Below are positions 1 to 7,054 of a DNA stretch of 10,898 nt, piece after piece. Position 1 is the stretch's first letter. Each line of letters opens with the position of its first letter. A program made the translations under genes and the position numbers. Below the pieces are notes generated by a model that worked only from the letters and a program-made list of their open reading frames with translations, was not told the origin of the DNA and made no database searches. Source of the DNA: Betaproteobacteria bacterium UBA7395 (GTDB lineage: Bacteria > Pseudomonadota > Gammaproteobacteria > Burkholderiales > Rhodocyclaceae); contig DKNF01000034.1 of the NCBI GenBank assembly GCA_002470165.1, forward strand, positions 1-10,898. Reading direction: 5' to 3'.

Positions 1-26
1 AGGGCGTCCCGCGGGACGCCCTTTTT
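1..26 (+). terminator. Rho-independent terminator of an upstream gene outside the window
   Basis: A GC-rich perfect inverted repeat (AGGGCGTCC, loop CGCG, GGACGCCCT) is followed at once by a run of five T at 22-26, the classical intrinsic terminator layout for plus-strand transcription arriving from left of the window. The facing minus-strand phosphatase gene ends at 45, so the hairpin may also stop that transcript. The T-run needed for this would lie left of position 1 and cannot be seen. Confidence 0.85.
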
Positions 27-44
27 CATTGCCGAATCTGCCTC

Positions 45-520
45 TCAGCTGCTGAGCTTTTTCTGTACCGCCTCGACCACACCCTTGGCCGCATCCTCGA
101 CCATGTCGAGGACCAGATCGAAGCCGTGCCCCAAACCGTAGTACGGATCCGGCACTTCGTCATCCTCGAAATTCCTGGCGTAATCCATGAGCAACTGGAT
201 CTTGGGCAACTGCTCCGGCATCGCCATGCGCTGCAGGTTGTCCAGATTGCTGCGATCCATGGCCAGGATCAGGTCGAAATAATCGAGGTCCTGCAAAGCC
301 ACCTTGCGGGCACGCAATTGCGACAGGTTGTAGCCACGCGCCGATGCTGCCCGCTGCGTACGCGAATCCGGGGCTTCGCCGACGTGGTAGCCGTGCGTTC
401 CCGCAGAATCAACTTCAACTTTATCTCCCAGTCCATTGATTTTAATCACATGTCTGAGAACAACCTCTGCCGTTGGCGAACGACAGATGTTGCCCATGCA
501 AACCAGCAGCACGCGGTAAA

Positions 521-524
<4 letters not shown>
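45..524 (-). CDS. Low-molecular-weight protein tyrosine phosphatase
   Basis: This 159-residue protein is a cytoplasmic phosphatase that hydrolyses phosphotyrosine through a cysteinyl-phosphate intermediate. The N-terminal P-loop [10 protein letters not shown] holds the CX5R signature, with nucleophile Cys9 and phosphate-binding Arg15. The C-terminal DPYYG motif supplies the general acid Asp126. Length is typical of the family (about 140-165). The ATG at 524-522 overlaps the uvrB TGA as ATGA, which implies translational coupling. A GGAG and an AAGAGG lie within 16 bases upstream, inside uvrB. The substrate is unknown. Relatives such as Wzb/Etp act on tyrosine kinases of capsule export, but no kinase or polysaccharide gene is visible here, so I give no symbol. 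Housekeeping family members next to uvrB are familiar in betaproteobacteria (recollection, not searched). An arsenate reductase of the related fold is less likely because of the DPYYG acid loop. Confidence 0.93.
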
Positions 525-2593
<2,069 letters not shown>

Positions 2594-2615
2594 GATAAAA
2601 TTCTGCGCTTGTCGT

Positions 2616-2633
2616 CGCGATGGACACATCGCG
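2616..2633. repeat. Perfect 7-bp dyad in the uvrB/aminotransferase divergent region
   Basis: CGCGATG at 2616-2622 and CATCGCG at 2627-2633 are exact reverse complements separated by GACA. The dyad lies roughly in the middle of the 83-bp region between the two divergent start codons. It could be an operator or a small hairpin in a leader RNA. Each arm also creates an ATG in frame with the gene on its own strand (2620 plus, 2629 minus), which explains why both genes appear extendable. No regulator can be named from the sequence. Confidence 0.5.
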
Positions 2634-2665
2634 CGTTATTGTTGTTCCCTTTCTCTATTATTCCA

Positions 2666-2670
2666 CGGAG
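2666..2670 (+). promoter_or_regulatory. Shine-Dalgarno of the aminotransferase gene
   Basis: CGGAG lies 6 bases upstream of the ATG at 2677. It decides this start over the in-frame ATG at 2620, which has no comparable site and would add 19 non-conserved residues. Confidence 0.75.
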
Positions 2671-2676
2671 TCGCTA

Positions 2677-3882
2677 ATGTCCTCTTCGATCTTCGCTGCG
2701 GTGGAAATGGCCCCGCGCGACCCGATCCTCGGTCTGAACGAAGCTTTCAACGCCGATACGCGTGACACCAAGGTCAACCTTGGCGTCGGCGTGTACTTCG
2801 ACGACAACGGCAAGATCCCTCTGCTGGCTGCCGTCAAGGCCGCTGAAGAGGCTCGCCTGAAGGCGGCTCCGCCGCGCGGCTACCAGCCGATCGAAGGCCC
2901 GGCCGCCTACAACACCGCTGTCCAGAACCTGCTCTTCGGCAAGGATTCCGAACTGCTCGCCGCCGGCCGCGTGATCACTGCCCAGGCCATCGGCGGCACT
3001 GGCGCCCTGAAGATCGGTGCCGACTACCTGAAGCGCCTGAACCCGGACGCCAAGGTCTACATCAGCAACCCGTCCTGGGAAAATCACCGCGCGCTGTTCG
3101 AGGCTGCCGGCTTCGTTGTTGAGGACTACGCCTACTACGATGCCGCCACCCGCGGCGTGAACTTCGCCGGCATGAAGGCTGACCTGAACAAGATGGCCCC
3201 GGGCTCGGTCGTGCTGCTGCATGCCTGCTGCCACAACCCGACCGGCGCCGACATGAGCGACGCCCAGTGGGCCGAAGTCGTGGGCATCTGCAAAGAACGC
3301 GGCCTGGTGCCCTTCCTCGACATGGCCTACCAGGGCTTTGCCGACGGCATCGATGCCGATGCTGTGGCGATCCGCGCCTTCTCGGCTTCCGGCCTGCAGT
3401 TCTTTGCCTCCAGCTCGTTCTCCAAGAACTTCTCGCTGTACGGCGAGCGCGTCGGCGCCCTGTCGGTCGTCACCGCCTCCAAGGAAGAGTCGGCCCGCGT
3501 CATGTCGCAGGTCAAGCGCGTCATTCGCACCAACTACTCGAACCCGCCGATCCATGGCGGCGCTCTGGTTGCCGCCGTGCTGGCATCGACCGAACTGCGC
3601 GCCCAATGGGAAGCCGAACTGGCCGGCATGCGTGACCGCATCCGCGCCATGCGTGGTGGTCTGGTCGAGGCCATCAAGGCCACTGGCTGCGCTCAGGACT
3701 TCTCCTTCGTCACCCAGCAGCGCGGCATGTTCTCCTATACCGGCCTGACCGCTGCCCAGGTCGAGCGCATGAAGGAAGAATTCGGCATCTACGCCGTATC
3801 CACCGGCCGCATCTGCCTGGCTGCGCTGAACAGCAAAAACATCGACTACGTTGCCAAGGCCGTCGCCGCAGTGACCAAGTAA
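2677..3882 (+). CDS. tyrB: Aspartate/aromatic amino acid aminotransferase (class I, PLP)
   Basis: This 401-residue cytoplasmic PLP enzyme moves the amino group between aspartate and/or aromatic amino acids and 2-oxoglutarate. It resembles E. coli TyrB/AspC along its whole length (about 397 residues). Key positions seen: Trp134 in NPSWENH, which stacks on the cofactor; Asn187 in CCHNPTG; Asp215 and Tyr218 in FLDMAYQG; Lys250 in SSSFSKNFSLYG, forming the Schiff base; Arg258 for the PLP phosphate; Arg284 in IRTNYSNPP, equivalent to AspC Arg292; and Arg378 in STGRIC, which binds the substrate alpha-carboxylate. With both substrate arginines present, aspartate and aromatic specificities are both possible, so tyrB rather than aspC is a judgement. 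It appears monocistronic, with its own start region, a strong Shine-Dalgarno and a terminator 22 bases after the stop. Very strong G/C bias at third positions suggests high expression. Confidence 0.95.
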   Translation: MSSSIFAAVEMAPRDPILGLNEAFNADTRDTKVNLGVGVYFDDNGKIPLLAAVKAAEEARLKAAPPRGYQPIEGPAAYNTAVQNLLFGKDSELLAAGRVITAQAIGGTGALKIGADYLKRLNPDAKVYISNPSWENHRALFEAAGFVVEDYAYYDAATRGVNFAGMKADLNKMAPGSVVLLHACCHNPTGADMSDAQWAEVVGICKERGLVPFLDMAYQGFADGIDADAVAIRAFSASGLQFFASSSFSKNFSLYGERVGALSVVTASKEESARVMSQVKRVIRTNYSNPPIHGGALVAAVLASTELRAQWEAELAGMRDRIRAMRGGLVEAIKATGCAQDFSFVTQQRGMFSYTGLTAAQVERMKEEFGIYAVSTGRICLAALNSKNIDYVAKAVAAVTK

Positions 3883-3904
3883 GAAGCAGCACAAAGCAAA
3901 AACG

Positions 3905-3933
3905 AAGGGCGGGAATTTTCCCGCCCTTGTTTT
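3905..3933. terminator. Bidirectional intrinsic terminator between convergent genes
   Basis: AAGGGCGGGAA (3905-3915) pairs perfectly with TTCCCGCCCTT (3918-3928). On the plus strand it runs into TTGTTTT (3927-3933), giving the aminotransferase stop signal. On the minus strand it is followed by CGTTTTTGC (3904-3896), so it can also end the AsmA-like gene, whose TAA at 3934-3932 directly abuts it. Confidence 0.88.
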
Positions 3934-5599
3934 ATCTGCCCGCGCCCAGCGTCAATTCCGGCAGGGTACCGCTGACCGCCAGCGGCACCCGCGTCGTCGA
4001 TACAGAGGAACGCGCCAGCGCAATCAGCGCACCACTGACCTCGCCGGCCGCAGAAACCTGCAATTGCCCTGAAGCCGTCAACAAACCGGCATCGAGCCGG
4101 ATATCGCGCAGCGAAACACCTTGCGCATCGACGCCGACATCGGCCTGCAGCCTGTCGAAACGTGTTGCCCCCGCCCGGACCAGCGAACCGGGACCGCGGC
4201 GGGCCGCTTCGCCGACATCGATACCATTGAACAGACCACGCGTGACATCGATCTGCATCTGCGCGGAGGCATTTCGCCAGAGTGCCGACCAGTCGTCACC
4301 GCGGGCAGCAATGCGGATGCTGCCGCTCAGATCGCCTTCGGCTTTCATCCGGGGAACCAGGTCAGCACCGACGCGACGCAGATCGAGACGGGTCATTTCC
4401 CCGCTGCCGGACATCGCCAGACCGTCTCCCCAGTTCAGCGTCCAACTGCCCTTGAGCAAACCACCAAAGAAACTGGCATCGATATCGCGGAGCTGCAGGC
4501 GATTGTCTTCCAGCAGCACCTTCGCCTGGAGCACGGGGAAAGTCACGGGAATCCCGGGCAGTCGCCAAGCACGCCCTTCCATCGTCAGGTCAAGGCCTTC
4601 AGCCAACGGCCTGGCCCCGATCAGGACACTGCGATCGGGCGTCTCCAGTGTTGCACTTTGCAGTTGCCCCGAAGACAAGAGCAAGCGCCCGTTGAATGGA
4701 CCAAAATGTATCGATTTTCCCGCATCGACGCGAAAATCACTCAGTGTGAGCTGGCGGATGGCAGGCCAAGGTATCGCCTGCGAACCGGCGATTGTCGGCA
4801 GGGCAAGCAGTTGCCCAACCGGGATACTGGCGCCGCTGAGCATGACATCCTGAACGCCGGCCGCCCCGGACAAAAGCATCGTCCACGGGCGATTGACATC
4901 GATCGCAGCGATGACACCTTCACCTGCCGCACCAATCCTGATCTCCCGCAAGGATAAATGCGGCGTCGGCAAGAGTTTGAGTGACACCTCGCCGACCGAG
5001 ACCGGCACCGCCAGTACGCTACCGAGCTCACGCTCGATGTCGGCGCGGTAGTTGTTGTACGGAAAAAATACCGCCAGCAGGGCCAGAAACACGAGCAACG
5101 CCACCCCACCCATCGCCAGCAGGCGTGGCAGACGGCTGACCGTCACTGGCCCGTCATCGGATACTTCCGGCTCGAGATCGGAGCGTGTACCCGGCACTTC
5201 AGGGGTTGTTGCCGCCGTCGGCAAGACCGGTTTGCCGAAGGAGGAAAACCGGCTGGCCTGACTTTGCGCACCGATGCTTGCCGGCCCGGCAGCCGTGCCC
5301 GAACCAAAAGTGGAGAACTGTGAAATGGCTGAAACCTGTTCCTTGCGTGCCTTTGGTATTCCCAATTCCCAAGCTGCCGCCGCCTTGGCCAGCGGCACGA
5401 TGTAGCCGCCGCGCTCCAATTCTTCGACGGCGTTTTCCACCAGGCGGGCATTACCGATCTTGGCCGACAATTCGCCCACCGTCACCTTTCCGTCCACCTG
5501 GACCAGCACCATCCGCAGATTACGCTGGACAACCCGCGTACTCTGACGAACAGCCTCATCCCCAATAGGGGTTTTTGCATAGACCAAACCGGAATTCAT
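3932..5599 (-). CDS. AsmA-like membrane protein with N-terminal winged-helix-like domain
   Basis: This is a 555-residue protein with three parts. Residues about 1-75 are a soluble, mostly helical domain with a small hydrophobic core and a VDGKVTVGEL...ENAVEELERGGYI pattern like a winged-helix fold. Residues about 76-157 are a low-complexity linker rich in Ser, Ala, Pro and Gly. One transmembrane helix lies at about 159-180, preceded by RLPR, which predicts the N-terminus in the cytoplasm. The remaining 375 residues resemble the AsmA family: a start like FPYNNYRADIERELG, beta-rich repeats, GLFNGIDV (456-463), LQADVGVDAQGVSLRDIRL and a final VPLAVSGTLPE. AsmA-type proteins are inner-membrane anchored, periplasmic, and implicated in envelope lipid transport or outer-membrane homeostasis. 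Most have only a short cytoplasmic tail, so the N-terminal domain is unusual. It is a single gene, with GGAAG 7 bases before the ATG. The AsmA assignment is fairly secure; the role of the fused domain is unknown. Confidence 0.82.
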   Translation of the reverse strand: MNSGLVYAKTPIGDEAVRQSTRVVQRNLRMVLVQVDGKVTVGELSAKIGNARLVENAVEELERGGYIVPLAKAAAAWELGIPKARKEQVSAISQFSTFGSGTAAGPASIGAQSQASRFSSFGKPVLPTAATTPEVPGTRSDLEPEVSDDGPVTVSRLPRLLAMGGVALLVFLALLAVFFPYNNYRADIERELGSVLAVPVSVGEVSLKLLPTPHLSLREIRIGAAGEGVIAAIDVNRPWTMLLSGAAGVQDVMLSGASIPVGQLLALPTIAGSQAIPWPAIRQLTLSDFRVDAGKSIHFGPFNGRLLLSSGQLQSATLETPDRSVLIGARPLAEGLDLTMEGRAWRLPGIPVTFPVLQAKVLLEDNRLQLRDIDASFFGGLLKGSWTLNWGDGLAMSGSGEMTRLDLRRVGADLVPRMKAEGDLSGSIRIAARGDDWSALWRNASAQMQIDVTRGLFNGIDVGEAARRGPGSLVRAGATRFDRLQADVGVDAQGVSLRDIRLDAGLLTASGQLQVSAAGEVSGALIALARSSVSTTRVPLAVSGTLPELTLGAGR

Positions 5600-5606
5600 G
5601 GCACAA

Positions 5607-5611
5607 CTTCC
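5607..5611 (-). promoter_or_regulatory. Shine-Dalgarno of the AsmA-like gene
   Basis: GGAAG on the minus strand is separated by 7 bases from the ATG at 5599 and supports that start. The same start gives the conserved-looking N-terminus MNSGLVYAKTP. Confidence 0.65.
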
Positions 5612-5634
5612 ATTCCAGAAACGACCGAGAAGAC

Positions 5635-5663
5635 TTGACTCACCGGCATTCTACTCCTATAAT
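5635..5663 (+). promoter_or_regulatory. Sigma70 promoter of tRNA-Asn
   Basis: TTGACT (5635-5640) and a perfect TATAAT (5658-5663) are separated by exactly 17 bases, with transcription expected to start near 5670, a few bases before the tRNA. The bases after the -10 box (GCTCGC, 5664-5669) form a GC-rich discriminator, the hallmark of stable-RNA promoters under stringent (ppGpp/DksA) control. The control itself is inferred. Confidence 0.92.
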
Positions 5664-5675
5664 GCTCGCTTCAAT

Positions 5676-5751
5676 TCCCCGATAGCTCAGTCGGTAGAGC
5701 GCCGGACTGTTAATCCGTAGGTCCCTGGTTCGAGCCCAGGTCGGGGAGCCA
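5676..5751 (+). tRNA. tRNA-Asn (anticodon GTT)
   Basis: A complete 76-base cloverleaf can be drawn. The acceptor stem is TCCCCGA/TCGGGGA (5676-5682 and 5741-5747), the D stem GCTC/GAGC, the anticodon loop CTGTTAA (5707-5713) with GTT at 5709-5711, the variable loop AGGTC and the T arm CCTGG-TTCGAGC-CCAGG. The discriminator is G at 5748 and CCA is encoded at 5749-5751. The GTT anticodon reads AAC/AAU, hence asparagine. The outermost anticodon-stem pair 27-43 is C5702 against T5718, a mismatch; the other four pairs are sound. The gene stands alone between its own promoter and terminator. Confidence 0.97.
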
Positions 5752-5760
5752 AGTTCCATC

Positions 5761-5796
5761 AAAAAGCCCAGCCATGCCGCTGGGCTTTTTGTTTTT
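5761..5796 (+). terminator. Intrinsic terminator of tRNA-Asn
   Basis: AAAAAGCCCAGC (5761-5772) and GCTGGGCTTTTT (5779-5790) are perfect complements around the loop CATGCC. The T-run continues as TTTTTGTTTTT to 5796. It lies 9 bases after the CCA end. The A-run on the left would let it work in reverse too, but no minus-strand gene enters it. Confidence 0.93.
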
Positions 5797-5945
5797 CCGG
5801 CACGTCGAACCGACATGGGAAAATTTAACGGAAAAACAAGCCGCTTGGCCGTAGCGAGGGAAGATATTAGCATAATTACCCACGCCACCCGCCGCCCGAT
5901 GATGACAAAGGCAAATCCGGCGACTACCCATTTCGATCTACCCCC
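5797..5945. other. Gene-free leader between the tRNA terminator and moaA
   Basis: About 150 bases with no convincing reading frame. The composition is mixed: an A-rich patch at about 5819-5840 and an AT-rich patch GATATTAGCATAATTA at 5863-5878, then C-rich sequence. I looked for a molybdenum-cofactor riboswitch, a ModE-like palindrome and an FNR-type TTGAT-N4-ATCAA site and recognised none. The AT-rich patch could hold a promoter or a regulator site, but no -35 element sits at proper spacing. Confidence 0.4.
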
Positions 5946-5974
5946 TTGTTACGCGTGTTTCGAGCGCTGATAAT
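5946..5974 (+). promoter_or_regulatory. Candidate sigma70 promoter of moaA
   Basis: TTGTTA (5946-5951) and GATAAT (5969-5974) lie 17 bases apart. Transcription would start about 5980-5982, virtually at the ATG at 5982, implying a leaderless or almost leaderless message. This agrees with the absence of any Shine-Dalgarno there, but the match could be by chance. Confidence 0.4.
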
Positions 5975-5981
5975 CCGGCCC

Positions 5982-7046
5982 ATGCGCAACGAAACCCTGC
6001 ATGTCGAGGATGCGCCCGCAAGCCTCGCCGACTTCCGCCCCGTAGCGAATACGACCGGCCATCAGCCAGGTACGCTGGTCGACAAATACGGTCGCCACGT
6101 CAGCTATGTACGCCTGTCGATCACGGATCGCTGCGACTTCCGCTGCACGTATTGCATGGCTGAGGAAATGACCTTCCTGCCACGCAATCAAGTCATGAGT
6201 CTCGAAGAATCGCTGCGGGTGGCCGAAGCTTTCGTCGGCCTGGGCGTGAACAAATTGCGACTGACCGGCGGCGAGCCGCTGGTGCGCAAGAACGTCATGT
6301 GGCTGATCGAACGTCTTGGTGCCCTGCCCGGCTTAGACAACCTGGTGCTGACCACCAACGGTTCGCAACTCGACCGCTTTGCCGAACCGCTCAAGGCGGC
6401 CGGCGTCAGACGCCTGAACATCAGCCTCGACACCCTCGACCCGGAGCGCTTCCGGCAGATCACGCGGATCGGCGAACTGGGCAAGGTATTGCGCGGCATC
6501 GAGGCGGCATCGACGGCAGGTTTCCGCCGCACCAAACTGAACACGGTGATGATGCGCGGCACCAACGATCATGAATTTGTCGACCTGGTCCGTTTTGCCA
6601 TTGCCCAGGGCCTGGATATTTCCTTCATCGAGGAAATGCCGTTGGGCGAAATCCATGGACGCAGCCAGACCTACATTTCCACCGAGGAAACCCTGGCACT
6701 GCTCGGACAGCATTTCGAACTGACGCCATCGGACGAAAACTCCGGCGGGCCGGCGCGTTACTGGCGGATTCCCGGTTGTGAAACACGGGTCGGTTTCATT
6801 TCGCCGCACAGCCACAATTTCTGCGACAGCTGCAACCGGGTGCGCATCACCGCCAAGGGAGAACTCTACCCCTGCCTGGGACAGAACGACGCCCTCAACC
6901 TGCTGCCGGTGCTGCGCAGCGGCGACGACCTCGCACTCCGCCAGGCGATAATGGACAGCATGGGAATCAAGCCCTTCGGGCATGACTTCTCCAACCAGAT
7001 GAACAACCCACAGGTCATCCGCTTCATGTCGATGACCGGCGGCTGA
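5982..7046 (+). CDS. moaA: GTP 3',8-cyclase MoaA (molybdenum cofactor biosynthesis)
   Basis: MoaA is a radical-SAM enzyme that converts GTP to 3',8-cyclo-7,8-dihydro-GTP, which MoaC turns into cyclic pyranopterin monophosphate, the first stage of molybdenum cofactor synthesis. In the 354-residue protein I see the SAM-binding 4Fe-4S motif CDFRCTYC (Cys51, 55, 58), the GGEP motif (96-99), the C-terminal substrate-binding 4Fe-4S cysteines CDSC...C (281, 284, 298) and the terminal GG pair (353-354) that is needed for activity. All catalytic elements are intact. About 30 residues precede the conserved LVDKYGR, longer than E. coli MoaA (329 residues). The start is uncertain: ATG 5982 is preferred, TTG 5946 would add 12 residues, and neither has a clear Shine-Dalgarno. 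No other moa, mog or moe gene is visible. The next gene follows after 8 bases and is probably cotranscribed. Confidence 0.96.
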   Translation: MRNETLHVEDAPASLADFRPVANTTGHQPGTLVDKYGRHVSYVRLSITDRCDFRCTYCMAEEMTFLPRNQVMSLEESLRVAEAFVGLGVNKLRLTGGEPLVRKNVMWLIERLGALPGLDNLVLTTNGSQLDRFAEPLKAAGVRRLNISLDTLDPERFRQITRIGELGKVLRGIEAASTAGFRRTKLNTVMMRGTNDHEFVDLVRFAIAQGLDISFIEEMPLGEIHGRSQTYISTEETLALLGQHFELTPSDENSGGPARYWRIPGCETRVGFISPHSHNFCDSCNRVRITAKGELYPCLGQNDALNLLPVLRSGDDLALRQAIMDSMGIKPFGHDFSNQMNNPQVIRFMSMTGG

Positions 7047-7054
7047 CCAGCGCC

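Noticed and set aside
2674..3894. 406-codon open frame on the minus strand opposite the aminotransferase
   Set aside because: A mirror of the strongly biased codons of the aminotransferase gene. It is rich in Gly, Ala, His and Asp without domain features, and it would run over the terminator side and into the real ribosome-binding site.
5752..5800. Phage or island attachment site at the tRNA 3' end
   Set aside because: No integrase gene and no second copy of the tRNA 3' end in the window; the tRNA is followed directly by its own terminator and a housekeeping gene.
5640..5888. 82-codon minus-strand frame covering the tRNA and its terminator
   Set aside because: It reads through a complete tRNA, its promoter and its terminator hairpin. 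Peptides of the kind LGSNQGPTD from antisense tRNA genes are a common annotation artefact.
5797..5981. Possible molybdenum-cofactor riboswitch before moaA
   Set aside because: I could not find the conserved stems of that RNA family or any strong hairpin besides the tRNA terminator. A covariance-model search would settle it.
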